Notes: generated by a model not told the origin, from the sequence alone. 33,450 nt of DNA from Bacteroidota bacterium (GCA_029561305.1 JAKQJG010000239.1:1-33450), one strand, 5' to 3'. Counted from the stretch's first letter, positions 6,925 to 17,180 are shown. Program-made: numbers and translations.

Positions 6925-8874
6925 ATGTTGACTATGAAAAGATGTAGTACCGGTTGTAAAGACACTTTCTTATTTGTCATTTCTACTTTCTCATTTCTTA
7001 TTTCATACTCCCAATGGTATGATCCCGAAAAGGTGAACCCAAAAGCTGCAGAAGTTTTTATGAGTGCCATTGAGGATGCAGATAATCAAAAGTATTCCCA
7101 GGCCATTGTGAAAATAAATGACGCACTGCGCATTGAACCAAAATTTGTAAATGCCTATTTATCTATGGCAGGTATTTATGCCAACCTGAAAAAATATGAT
7201 TCTTCTGTTTATTTCTTTGAAAAAGGGATTGCGTTAGATTCTGTTTATTCTTCTACTTATTTTCTTCCTTATTCTATTTCGCTGGCAGGAACCGGGCAAT
7301 TTGAAAGAGCGCTGCATGCAGTCACGCTTTTTTTACAAAATGATAAACTCAACCAGCAAAGTGTAAAGGCCGGCAATTACAGGAAGTCGGTATATGAATT
7401 TGCCATTGACTATGCAATAAAACATCCTGCAAATAATTATGTGTTTGCCCCAAAAAATTTAGGTGAAAATGTGAATTCAACCTGGCCGGAATATTATCCC
7501 TCTATTACAATTGATGGCAGCAAACTGATCTTTACAAGAAGGGTGAATAATGACGAGGATTTTTATGAATGTAGTTTAATAGACGGTAAATGGGATAAAG
7601 CAAAACCATTAGGCGGAAAAGTAAATACCAATTTAAATGAAGGCGCCCAGAATATTTCGCAGGATGGAGAATGGATCATCTTTACAGGTTGTAATTATCC
7701 TGAAGGACAAGGCAGTTGTGACCTGTATATTTCAAGAAGAACAAATAATGGATGGAGTGAAGCGGAAAACGTAGGTCCGGTATTGAATACAGATTTTTGG
7801 GAATCTGCCCCATCCCTGTCTCCTGATAAAAAAGATCTCTATTTCAGCAGCAGCCAGGCGGGAGGTTATGGTGGAAAAGATATTTGGGTTAGTCACCGCA
7901 ATGAAAAAGGCAAATGGGGCAGGGCCGAAAATCTGGGCCCGGTAGTCAATACCAGCGGAGATGAAAGCTGTGCTTTTATGTACGCCGACAACCAGACTTT
8001 CTTTTTTAACAGCACGGGTCACCCGGGCTATGGTGCTTCTGATCTGTTCTTCACCAAAAAACAGGCAGATACAGGCTGGACGGTGCCGGTTAACCTGGGT
8101 TATCCTGTGAACACCATCGATGATGAAGGCTCCCTGATAGTGGCGGCCGATGGCAAAACAGCTTATTACGCCAGCGAAGGAAAAGACAGGTTGGGTGCCA
8201 TGGACCTGTATAGTTTTGAACTTAGGGAAGATATACGTCCGCCAAAAACTTTGTGGGTAAAAGGAAAAGTATTTGATTCTAAAACAAAAGCGGGATTACC
8301 TTCTTCCGTTGAACTAACGGACATCAATAGCCGCCAGGTGATCAGCAAGGTTCAAACGGATGAAGATGGCAACTATTTAACAACTTTACCTGTTGGAAAA
8401 GAATATGCTTTTAATGTAAACCGGAGGGGTTACCTGTTCTTTTCTGAGAATTACAACCTGAATGACAACAACATTGATTCTGTATTTACTGCCGACATTC
8501 CCTTACAGCCCATTGAACCCGGAGCCTCTGTTGTACTGAAAAATATTTTCTTCGACAGTAAAAAGACGGAGTTGCAACCCGCTTCAATGGCCGAACTGAA
8601 TAGTGTGATACAGTTAATGAATGACAACCCTACATTGAAATTGCTTATCAGCGGTCATACAGATAATGTGGGCAAGCCGCAGGATAATATTACCCTTTCA
8701 AATAACAGGGCACTGGCTGTAGTAAATTATTTGTTGGCCAGCAGGCAAATAGCCAAAGACCGTTTGCAATACAAAGGTTTTGGAGAATCCAAACCAATAG
8801 CTGATAACACAACAGAAGAAGGTAAGGCGAAGAACAGGCGGACAGAGATGAGTGTGATCAGTAATACGCCTTGA
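6925..8874 (+). CDS. PorE-like OmpA-family lipoprotein/periplasmic protein: TPR, WD40-like propeller, CRD and OmpA C-terminal domain
   Basis: The protein has 649 residues. An N-terminal signal sequence (TFLFVISTFSFLISYSQ) is followed by TPR-like helices (about 35-170, 'YSQAIVKINDALRIEPKFVNAYLSM'). Next comes a PD40/WD40-like propeller (about 180-435), with repeats such as 'SPDKKDLYFSSSQAGGYGGKDIW', then a carboxypeptidase-regulatory-like domain (about 440-530, 'VKGKVFDSKTKAGLPSSVEL'). The C-terminal OmpA peptidoglycan-binding domain (about 540-645) has ISGHTDNVG, LSNNRALAVVNYL and AKNRRTEM. This order matches PorE of Porphyromonas, a type IX secretion part that ties the machine to peptidoglycan. 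Many Bacteroidota have several such paralogues, so a direct T9SS role is inferred. ATG 6934 is an alternative start. The 5' spacer is a TTTAGG array. Confidence 0.88.
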   Translation: MLTMKRCSTGCKDTFLFVISTFSFLISYSQWYDPEKVNPKAAEVFMSAIEDADNQKYSQAIVKINDALRIEPKFVNAYLSMAGIYANLKKYDSSVYFFEKGIALDSVYSSTYFLPYSISLAGTGQFERALHAVTLFLQNDKLNQQSVKAGNYRKSVYEFAIDYAIKHPANNYVFAPKNLGENVNSTWPEYYPSITIDGSKLIFTRRVNNDEDFYECSLIDGKWDKAKPLGGKVNTNLNEGAQNISQDGEWIIFTGCNYPEGQGSCDLYISRRTNNGWSEAENVGPVLNTDFWESAPSLSPDKKDLYFSSSQAGGYGGKDIWVSHRNEKGKWGRAENLGPVVNTSGDESCAFMYADNQTFFFNSTGHPGYGASDLFFTKKQADTGWTVPVNLGYPVNTIDDEGSLIVAADGKTAYYASEGKDRLGAMDLYSFELREDIRPPKTLWVKGKVFDSKTKAGLPSSVELTDINSRQVISKVQTDEDGNYLTTLPVGKEYAFNVNRRGYLFFSENYNLNDNNIDSVFTADIPLQPIEPGASVVLKNIFFDSKKTELQPASMAELNSVIQLMNDNPTLKLLISGHTDNVGKPQDNITLSNNRALAVVNYLLASRQIAKDRLQYKGFGESKPIADNTTEEGKAKNRRTEMSVISNTP

Positions 8875-8935
8875 CCACGCCCCGAAAAACCGGAACGTTC
8901 AAAGTAATTACTAAAGCAGAGCGCAGAAAGTGCAA

Positions 8936-9178
8936 TCAATCAAATTTAAAAAAAGAAGGTTCCAGCTTTTTATAGTCTGATTCTGAAACAGGTTTTGTTA
9001 CAACATTCATGATCTCTACACGGGTAGTTTGATGCTGGTCTTTCAACTTATCCGTCAATTTATTTACCATTCCGTTCACTGCTGATTTAACATCAGTGGA
9101 AGGCAGACCCGTGATCATTTGTTCCTGGAATTTACCGTTGATAATGGGAATAAAGTTGATGGTGAAATATTTTTGCAT
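8936..9178 (-). CDS. Small uncharacterised protein, 80 residues
   Basis: An ATG at 9178 opens an 80-residue frame: a short hydrophobic-start segment (MQKYFTINFIPIINGKF), then an amphipathic charged region (VKSAVNGMVNKLTDKLKDQHQ) and a C-terminal 'SDYKKLEPSFFKFD'. It has no convincing signal peptide or membrane segment and is probably cytosolic. It sits alone on the minus strand between two plus-strand genes, converging on the PorE-like gene. The composition looks coding rather than random, and the frame fills almost the whole gap. I do not recognise the family and assign no function. Confidence 0.6.
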   Translation of the reverse strand: MQKYFTINFIPIINGKFQEQMITGLPSTDVKSAVNGMVNKLTDKLKDQHQTTRVEIMNVVTKPVSESDYKKLEPSFFKFD

Positions 9179-9330
9179 TGTGTCTGTTTCGTCTAAAGCT
9201 AACCAATGTTTAGCGCATCCTTGGTTTTATTATATGCTGTACCCATCATCCTTCCTTAAAAGCTGTTCATATTATCTATTTTATATTTTGAAAAAGTGAA
9301 TTATCTTTCTTGAAAATTCTCTTTCCCAAA

Positions 9331-10431
9331 ATGACCAACGACCTGCTTTACCAAATAGCCCTTACGCTGGTACCCAATATCGGCGACGTACATGCCAAAT
9401 CCCTCGTAAATGCCTATGGCGATGCCCAGTCTGTTTTTAAGGCTAAGAAAAAAGACCTGGAGCATATGGAGGGTATTGGAACCGTCCGGGCGGCCAGCAT
9501 CAAGGCCTTTACAGATTTTGACAACAGTGAAAAAGAAATTGCCTTTATTGAAAAGTATAAGATCACACCGCTGTTTATCACCGATAAAAACTATCCGCAG
9601 CGGCTGCTGAATTGTTATGACAGTCCCGTGCTGTTATTTTACCGCGGCAATGCCAACCTGAATACGTCTAAGATCGTTTCCGTTGTTGGCACCCGGAACA
9701 ATAGTGAATATGGAAAGAATGTTTGTGAAAAAATGATCGAAGAACTGAAACAGGAAAGTGTGCTGGTAGTAAGCGGGTTGGCTTTTGGTATTGATACAAT
9801 CGCACACAAGGCTGCATTAAAACATCAACTGAATACCGTAGGCGTAATGGCGCATGGGCTCGACAGGATCTATCCTTCGCAAAATAAAAGCATGGCCAAA
9901 CAAATGGTGGAGCATGGCGGATTGCTCACCGAATTTATCAGCAATACCAACCCGGACAAACAGAATTTCCCCAAAAGAAACAGGATCGTGGCGGGTATGT
10001 GTGACTGCGTCGTTGTAATAGAAACAGGAAAAAAAGGAGGATCGCTGATTACTGCCGAGCTGGGCAATAACTATAACAAAGATGTATTTGCCATACCCGG
10101 CCGGGTGAATGACAGCAAAAGTGAAGGCTGTAATTATCTTATCAAAAACAACAAAGCTGCCCTGATCAATAATGCAGATGACCTGTTAGAAATGATGAAC
10201 TGGAAGCCACTGGAAAAAAAAGCGGTGAAAAAACAACGGGAATTATTTATTGAACTCAGTGCTGATGAAAAAATAGTTGTTGATATTTTAAACAGCCAGG
10301 ATACGATCCAGATAGATGAATTGTATTTTAAAAGCGGCCTGAGCAGCAGTGCGGTGGCGGCTGCGTTGCTAATGCTGGAAATGCAGGGTTTGGTGGCGAG
10401 TATGCCGGGAAAGCTGTATAAAATTATCTAG
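9331..10431 (+). CDS. dprA: DNA processing protein DprA (RecA loader in transformation)
   Basis: DprA binds incoming single-stranded DNA and loads RecA during natural transformation. The 366-residue protein has an N-terminal helical SAM/HhH-like part ('LVPNIGDVHAKSLVNAYGD', 'MEGIGTVRAASIKAF'). The Rossmann-like core has VVGTRNNSEYG, VVSGLAFGIDTIAHKAAL, 'NRIVAGMCDCVVVIE', GKKGGSLITAELG and 'AIPGRVNDSKSEGCNYLI'. A C-terminal winged-helix region (about 300-366, 'IQIDELYFKSGLSSSAVAAALLMLEMQGLV') follows. ATG 9331 is preferred; a TTG 7 codons earlier is also in frame. Its TAG stop shares the palindrome CTAG (10428-10431) with the stop of the convergent DUF1501 gene. Confidence 0.96.
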   Translation: MTNDLLYQIALTLVPNIGDVHAKSLVNAYGDAQSVFKAKKKDLEHMEGIGTVRAASIKAFTDFDNSEKEIAFIEKYKITPLFITDKNYPQRLLNCYDSPVLLFYRGNANLNTSKIVSVVGTRNNSEYGKNVCEKMIEELKQESVLVVSGLAFGIDTIAHKAALKHQLNTVGVMAHGLDRIYPSQNKSMAKQMVEHGGLLTEFISNTNPDKQNFPKRNRIVAGMCDCVVVIETGKKGGSLITAELGNNYNKDVFAIPGRVNDSKSEGCNYLIKNNKAALINNADDLLEMMNWKPLEKKAVKKQRELFIELSADEKIVVDILNSQDTIQIDELYFKSGLSSSAVAAALLMLEMQGLVASMPGKLYKII

Positions 10432-11681
10432 CCTTTCATCACCCCGATCTTCTCCCCTTTCCATTCCGGGAATAAGGCCGCATCATTATTTATCAGCAAA
10501 TGCTTATCGGCCACTTCACTAAAAATACTTCTAAAATCCGTTGTTACTGCCAGGTCGCGGCCATCGGCTAAATTTTCCTTTACCAGGGGCTGCACATTAC
10601 CATGCACCTTACCGCCGTTGACATCATTGCCCAAAATAAAACAGCAGCTTCCCCTTCCATGATCGGTGCCTCCGCTGCCATTTTGTTTTACCGTGCGGCC
10701 AAATTCGGTAGCCGTCATTATGGTTACATCATCCTGCATACTGCCGAGGTCGGTCCACAATGCATGCATGCTGTTGCTGAGATCAGCTACATTTCTTGCA
10801 AACGCACCGTTTTCTGTTCCCTGGTTAAAATGTGTATCCCAACCGCCGCTTTCTGCAAAAGCCACTTCAAGCCCCACATCCATTTTTATCAACTGTGCAA
10901 TTTGTTTTAATGCATTACCCAATGGTGAACTGGGGTAGATAGCACCGTTAGCAGGAGCGTAATTCTTTACATCGGATTTGTTGAGCATCTTTACGGCATC
11001 AAAACTTTCCTTGCCGGTTTTATTCAATAAAGAAGAACTGGTTTGATCGTAGAGGTCTTCAAAACTTTTCGCAACCAGGTTGATACCGCCTTTGCCAGGC
11101 AGACTAAAATCTTTGAGGTTACTGATGGCAACCGTTTCGTTATCACCGTAAAATGACCGTGGCATAGCACTGGTCATACTCACTGCACGGAAAGGGGTGG
11201 CATCATGACCCAGTAACCCAACTGCCCTGTTGAGCCAGCCACTCGCCGTTCCTTTATTAAACGGCGTGCCGCTTTCCATATAATCCTGTGCATCAAAATG
11301 GCTACGGGTATTATTGGGTGAGCCCATCCCATGCACTATGGCCAGTCTTTTTTCTTTAAACAAATTTTCAAATACTTTCATAGAAGGATGCAGGCCAAAA
11401 GTTCCATCCAGGTCTATGAGTGGTGCTTTGCTGGATTTGGCAGCATCCATAAATAAGGTTGGCCGGGCAATTTTCAAATTCTCATCTGTAAAAGGAGATA
11501 CCGCCATCAGTCCATCCATAGCGCCCCGCTGAAAAATAAACACCAGTACCTTTTTCTTCTTATAAGGCCGCAGCCATTTGTCACTCTCCGCAGCACGGGC
11601 AATAAATGTTGGAATACCCCCCACCCCGATACTGAAAAGGGCTAACCCGGCTTGTTTTAAAAATGCTTTTCTTGAAGACAT
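10428..11681 (-). CDS. DUF1501 domain-containing exported protein
   Basis: The 417-residue protein has a Tat-like export signal (SRKAFLKQAGLALFSIG, with the pair as R-K) ending 'IPTFIARA'. The body fits DUF1501, a family with an alkaline-phosphatase/sulfatase-like fold: 'KVLVFIFQRGAMDGL', 'AIVHGMGSPNNTRSHFDAQDYME', 'VAFAESGGWDTHFNQG', 'MTATEFGRTVKQNGSGGTDHGRG'. In Bacteroidota and Planctomycetota such genes sit beside a DUF1800 gene, and here the DUF1800 gene lies upstream on the same strand. The role is unknown but it is probably periplasmic or surface-related. The 433-nt gap to its partner is unusually long and full of repeats, so cotranscription is not certain. Confidence 0.93.
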   Translation of the reverse strand: MSSRKAFLKQAGLALFSIGVGGIPTFIARAAESDKWLRPYKKKKVLVFIFQRGAMDGLMAVSPFTDENLKIARPTLFMDAAKSSKAPLIDLDGTFGLHPSMKVFENLFKEKRLAIVHGMGSPNNTRSHFDAQDYMESGTPFNKGTASGWLNRAVGLLGHDATPFRAVSMTSAMPRSFYGDNETVAISNLKDFSLPGKGGINLVAKSFEDLYDQTSSSLLNKTGKESFDAVKMLNKSDVKNYAPANGAIYPSSPLGNALKQIAQLIKMDVGLEVAFAESGGWDTHFNQGTENGAFARNVADLSNSMHALWTDLGSMQDDVTIMTATEFGRTVKQNGSGGTDHGRGSCCFILGNDVNGGKVHGNVQPLVKENLADGRDLAVTTDFRSIFSEVADKHLLINNDAALFPEWKGEKIGVMKG

Positions 11682-12114
11682 ACAACTCTTTTAAATTAAA
11701 ATCTTTCTGAAATGTTACTTGTTTCTTGTTACTCATTAAAAATCGTTTCTCGTCCCTGGTTTCTCGTTTTTTCGTTTCTCGTTTTTTTAATGCAAACAGC
11801 TTTCAATACTCACTACCTTGTGCGATTTATGAAACGGGTTACATGTTTCTTGTTACTCGTTAGTCCGTTTCTCGTTTTGTTTAAAGCAGTCAGTTTTCAA
11901 TGCACACTACTTTATGCGATTTATAAAAGCTGCAAATCCTCTTACTATCAACAAGAAACGAGTAACGAGAAACAACCTGCTGTATCCTATCTAAAAACTC
12001 TTACAGCCTAATACACCCAACGAGAAACAAGTAACCAGTAACAACTTACTCTCTCCTATCTATAAACGCTTACAACCAAATACGCCCAACGAGAAACAAG
12101 TAACAAGAAACATT
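11682..12114. repeat. Repeat-filled spacer between DUF1501 and DUF1800 genes
   Basis: No gene is credible here. The left half (11712-11880) is dense in GTTTCTTGTTACTCG and GTTTCTCGTT words; the right half (11950-12113) carries their complements (AACGAGAAACAAGTAAC). Two direct repeats sit inside. One pair of 48 nt lies at 11787-11834 and 11881-11928 (offset 94, about nine mismatches). The other pair of 58 nt lies at 11985-12042 and 12054-12111 (offset 69). The halves are roughly complementary, so a long imperfect hairpin is possible. Confidence 0.75.
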
Positions 12115-14118
12115 TTATCTTCTTTGAAACTCCGGTGACCCCAAAATAATCCCTACCACCTGCGCCAGCATACTGTTATTTCCTGCAGCAACAGGCATAC
12201 TCACTTCTTTTCCATTATTCTTTTTCAACATCTTTTTAGCCAGCTTTTCCTCGCTCTTGTTTTTATCATTCAGCACATCCCCTTCATCATTTGTCATCAT
12301 TTTTTCTTCTGGAATTGTTGCTGTTGCGGCTATGGTGTTTTTATCGGCGGCGGTTTCTATTTTCTGCTGTATAGACGGATCGTTGATCATCGGTTCCAGT
12401 CTTTTTATCGTTGCCTCCAGGTTTCTTTCGGGCATGATGATCGCCGAGTACTTCTTTAATGCATCCACTGCACTTTCCGGTTCATGATTATTATTGAGAG
12501 CGGCCAGGTTAAAACTCACACCTGGAATTTTCTGCGATGCAAAGGCCAGCCCAAATTTCATCCGGTTTAATAAAGAGCCGGTATTGATCCAGTATTGCCC
12601 TTTATCAGGAAAACCTGTGGGTGCCTGGTAATAATATAATTTCTGTCCCATTTTTGCAATCCACTGATACAGCATAAAAGGTGCTTCCACATTGGCATCC
12701 AGTGCTCTTACAGCACTGATGGTTAATTCAAAGGGCGATTTTGTTTTTTCTCTTATCACATCTGTTTTCCAAAACTCCGGGGCAGCCACCATCGTCATCA
12801 ATACTTCTTTGATATTTCCTTCGCTCTTTGTGAAAGCCGCTGCCAATTTATCAATCAATGGCTGCGGCGGGTTATCACTCACAAAACGTACCGCCAGTTT
12901 TTTGGAAATAAATTTTGCGGTAGAAGAATGATTGGCCAGCATATTGATCAGTTCCACCCCTTCTTCGTATCCACCACCGGCAGCAAATGTTTTACCCAAT
13001 ACTCTTTTCTCTTTATCATCATGCCGGTTCATGGCAAAAAAGAAATCTCCTTTATGCACAAAACCTCTTTTTAATAAATTCTCCTCTCCAAATTTTTCAA
13101 TCAGCTTCCTGGCAAAATTGGATGGTCCGAGATCTTTAAGCGGATACACCGTCCAGCCGGTTAATACCCTGGCCGCTTCCGTTACATCCGCCTGTGTGTA
13201 ACCACCATCAACACCCAGTGTATGCAATTCCATTACTTCCCTGGCGTAGTTTTCATTGAGGTCCTGTTCTTTTTTTCTTTTTTTTAACTGCTCCATCATT
13301 TTTTCCTTATCATCCGCATTGCCGTCCATTACTTCCTTCACCTGTTTCTCCAGTTTCAACCTGCGCTTTTGTTCCTGTGCTTCTGATTCTGCATTTTTTC
13401 CACTGCTGTTAAAATTATCCAGGTAAAAAAGCATGGCAGGTGATTGTGCAGTTGCCAGCAGCAGGTCATTAAACTTACCAGCAACATTAGGTCTTATCAC
13501 ATCCCTTTCAAAGGCAGGTATAAATTGTGCACAATCATTTTTTGTGGCACTCACATTAAAGTGATTGAACCAAAACTCGGTAAGCACTTGTTGCAGTTGA
13601 TTGTTGCTGTAGGCTGCCGTTAAAATTTTTTGGTTGGCAAACTGGCGATACAATTCTTTTTGCGGACGGTAGCCTTTTTGTTCCATGTATTCTTTTACCT
13701 TATCCCGGTAGGCTTCCTTATCAGATTTATCAACAGAATCTTTACTGATCACGCCTTCTTCAATGGCCTGTCTTAATATTTTAGCATTCCGGGGGAAGGT
13801 TGTCAGCACCTGTTCGTTTGACAAAGACAAGGCATCATATTCTTTGAGCCTTTCATTTAATGCATCATCATTCAGTTTCCCATCCAATTGTTCTGCAAAC
13901 CAGTTTTCCAAACCTTTTTTTACCACTTCGTCAATTTGCCCCGGCTTGCTGCCAAAAGTAAAGCGGTCAAGTAAATGCGCTGCAGCCTGGCGCTCTGTAA
14001 GCCCTGCTTTTTTCCAGGGCATGTTGAAATTTGGATGATAACTATTAAAGGATGATAATATTACACTACTGCCTGCAACAATTATAAAGGCAAGCGAAAA
14101 GCGAACAGTCTTTTTCAT
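12115..14118 (-). CDS. DUF1800 domain-containing exported protein
   Basis: The 667-residue protein has a signal peptide (MKKTVRFSLAFIIVAGSSVILSSF). It shows family-typical segments: 'AAHLLDRFTFGSKPGQIDEV', 'QQVLTEFWFNHFNVSATKND', 'LLLATAQSPAMLFYLDN', 'NENYAREVMELHTLGVDGGY', 'VTEAARVLTGWTVYP' and 'FFFAMNRHDDKEKRVLGKTF'. A charged, coiled-coil-like insert (about residues 235-280, KRRLKLEKQVKEVMD...KKRKKEQ) lies between YLDN and LNENYARE. A second Lys/Asn-rich low-complexity stretch lies near the C-terminus. It pairs with DUF1501 downstream. The biochemical role of the pair is not established. A -7-like TAAATTTA (14139-14146, palindromic) is 20 nt before the start. It diverges from guaB. Confidence 0.93.
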   Translation of the reverse strand: MKKTVRFSLAFIIVAGSSVILSSFNSYHPNFNMPWKKAGLTERQAAAHLLDRFTFGSKPGQIDEVVKKGLENWFAEQLDGKLNDDALNERLKEYDALSLSNEQVLTTFPRNAKILRQAIEEGVISKDSVDKSDKEAYRDKVKEYMEQKGYRPQKELYRQFANQKILTAAYSNNQLQQVLTEFWFNHFNVSATKNDCAQFIPAFERDVIRPNVAGKFNDLLLATAQSPAMLFYLDNFNSSGKNAESEAQEQKRRLKLEKQVKEVMDGNADDKEKMMEQLKKRKKEQDLNENYAREVMELHTLGVDGGYTQADVTEAARVLTGWTVYPLKDLGPSNFARKLIEKFGEENLLKRGFVHKGDFFFAMNRHDDKEKRVLGKTFAAGGGYEEGVELINMLANHSSTAKFISKKLAVRFVSDNPPQPLIDKLAAAFTKSEGNIKEVLMTMVAAPEFWKTDVIREKTKSPFELTISAVRALDANVEAPFMLYQWIAKMGQKLYYYQAPTGFPDKGQYWINTGSLLNRMKFGLAFASQKIPGVSFNLAALNNNHEPESAVDALKKYSAIIMPERNLEATIKRLEPMINDPSIQQKIETAADKNTIAATATIPEEKMMTNDEGDVLNDKNKSEEKLAKKMLKKNNGKEVSMPVAAGNNSMLAQVVGIILGSPEFQRR

Positions 14119-14175
14119 TCGAAAGAATTTGGGATAGGTAAATTTACGGCTGTTAAGATCGTTACCATTACATAA

Positions 14176-15717
<1,542 letters not shown>

Positions 15718-15750
15718 CCCCCCTCCGTCGCCAACTGGTTGGGGAGGGAC
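15718..15750 (+). repeat. GC-rich hairpin just after guaB
   Basis: CCCTCC (15721-15726) pairs with GGAGGG (15743-15748), and inside it CCAA (15731-15734) pairs with TTGG (15739-15742) around CTGG. No T-tract follows, so it is not a classic intrinsic terminator. It may be a REP-type palindrome or an RNA 3' stabiliser. Confidence 0.45.
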
Positions 15751-15917
15751 TAAGGCAAGAGTATAAAAATTTAAGCAGTTGCTGATTTGCAGAGAATGAA
15801 GGGCGTGGTGCAAACCAGTTATAATGTTTTTTTATTTCTTTAAAAAAAACACCAGGATATCTAGCACTGATACCAACATTCAGCAAAAAATCAAAAAATG
15901 TTGTAGAAATAAACCGC

Positions 15918-17078
15918 ATGAAAAAAATCTTACTGCAACTTTTCTTAATCAGCATATTAGCACATCAGCCAATCAGCATATTTGCCCAGGATAGTTCTCA
16001 CTTACGCATCAGCCTGCTCACCTGCACACCCGGCGACCTGATGTATTCTACGTATGGCCACAGTGCTTTACGGGTGATTGACAGCGGTACTGTAAACACC
16101 CAGGTAAAAGATATTGTTTTTAATTATGGCACGTTCGACTTTGAAGACCCTGCGTTTCTTGCAAAATTTGTAAGGGGCAAACTGAAGTATTTTGTTTCAG
16201 TGGATGAATTTGTTGATTTTAAAGCGGAATATCAATATTATAACAGGGGAATCATTGAACAGGTGTTAGATCTTTCCCCAGCAGAAAAAACAGCCATCAA
16301 CAACTTCCTGCTCAATAATATCAAAGAAGAAAATAAATACTACCAGTATGATTTTTTGTTTGATAACTGCACCACCCGGCTCAGGGATATTATTGTGCAA
16401 CAAAAACAAAACAAACCTGTTTTTAAAAATGTAATGCCAGCAGGCACCAGGTTCAGGCAGGCCATACATTTTTATCTTGATAAACGCTACAAAGACTGGG
16501 ATAAATTAGGCATTGATATTTTGCTGGGCGCACCTGTTGATGCAGTGATGACAACCGAACAGCAACAATTTTTGCCTGACAACCTCATGATGGCTTTGGA
16601 TAGCACCAATCAACTTGTTTTATCAACTTCCAGTTTGTACCCCTATCAAACGCCGGCAGTCAGCAGGTCCTGGTTCAATCCGCTGGTGGTTTTTAGTTTA
16701 TTGTTGTTACTCATCGTAGTGCTTGATTTTTCAAAAAATAAAAAGGCTGCAAGTTTTTTAAAGGCATTTGACCGTACGCTTTTCTTTTGCACCGGTGCGC
16801 TGGGTATCCTGTTATTGTTTATGTGGTTTGGCACCGACCATGCCATGTGTAAAAATAACTACAACCTGCTATGGGCTTTCCCCACCCATATTTTTATTTC
16901 ATTTGTTATGGGTGGTTCAAAAAGATGGGTGAAAAAGTATTTCCTTTTTACTGCTGTGATACTGCTGTTGCTGCTGGCGGCATGGTACTTTTTACCCCAG
17001 CAGTTGAATACTTCACTTCTGGCAATTGTTTTGTTACTGTTGTACCGGAGTTTGAGAAAATATCAAACGATTCAATAA
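15918..17078 (+). CDS. DUF4105 / Lnb_N domain membrane protein
   Basis: The protein has 386 residues. Residues 1-24 form a signal peptide (ending 'PISIFAQ'). Residues about 28-170 match DUF4105, now called the Lnb N-terminal periplasmic domain: 'LRISLLTCTPGDLMYSTYGHSALRV', 'NYGTFDFEDPAFLAKFVRGKLKYF' and 'YQYDFLFDNCTTRLRDII'. His48 (YGHSALRV) and Cys151 (DNCTT) are spaced like a permuted papain/NlpC-type dyad. Residues about 250-380 hold four membrane helices. The family has been linked to lipoprotein N-acylation in Bacteroides (recollection, not checked), which would fit a periplasmic thiol enzyme on a membrane anchor. The GC-rich tandem repeat follows at once. Confidence 0.88.
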   Translation: MKKILLQLFLISILAHQPISIFAQDSSHLRISLLTCTPGDLMYSTYGHSALRVIDSGTVNTQVKDIVFNYGTFDFEDPAFLAKFVRGKLKYFVSVDEFVDFKAEYQYYNRGIIEQVLDLSPAEKTAINNFLLNNIKEENKYYQYDFLFDNCTTRLRDIIVQQKQNKPVFKNVMPAGTRFRQAIHFYLDKRYKDWDKLGIDILLGAPVDAVMTTEQQQFLPDNLMMALDSTNQLVLSTSSLYPYQTPAVSRSWFNPLVVFSLLLLLIVVLDFSKNKKAASFLKAFDRTLFFCTGALGILLLFMWFGTDHAMCKNNYNLLWAFPTHIFISFVMGGSKRWVKKYFLFTAVILLLLLAAWYFLPQQLNTSLLAIVLLLLYRSLRKYQTIQ

Positions 17079-17079
17079 C

Positions 17080-17170
17080 CGGCCGGTACCGGAGAAGAGC
17101 CGGTCTGACCTTCGGTGCCGACCGGCATAAAGGAACAGCCGGTGTGACATTCGGTACCGACCGGCATAAA
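17080..17170 (+). repeat. GC-rich tandem hairpin repeat upstream of the alpha/beta hydrolase gene
   Basis: Two 34-nt units, 17098-17131 and 17137-17170 (offset 39), match except for three bases. Each begins AGCCGGT and ends ACCGGCATAAA. GCCGGTC (17099-17105) pairs with GACCGGC (17120-17126); the second unit keeps the 6-bp stem GCCGGT/ACCGGC. A third partial unit with the 10-bp palindrome CCGGTACCGG precedes them (17083-17092). The repeat fills the gap between two same-strand genes and ends 10 nt before ATG 17181. Confidence 0.75.
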
Positions 17171-17180
17171 AACATTCATT

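Noticed and set aside
15721-15748. Intrinsic terminator after guaB
   Set aside because: Stem is bulged and no T-tract follows, so it is recorded as a hairpin repeat only.
17098-17170. CRISPR array
   Set aside because: Only two units with a 5-nt gap, each self-complementary; no spacers of usual length and no cas genes.
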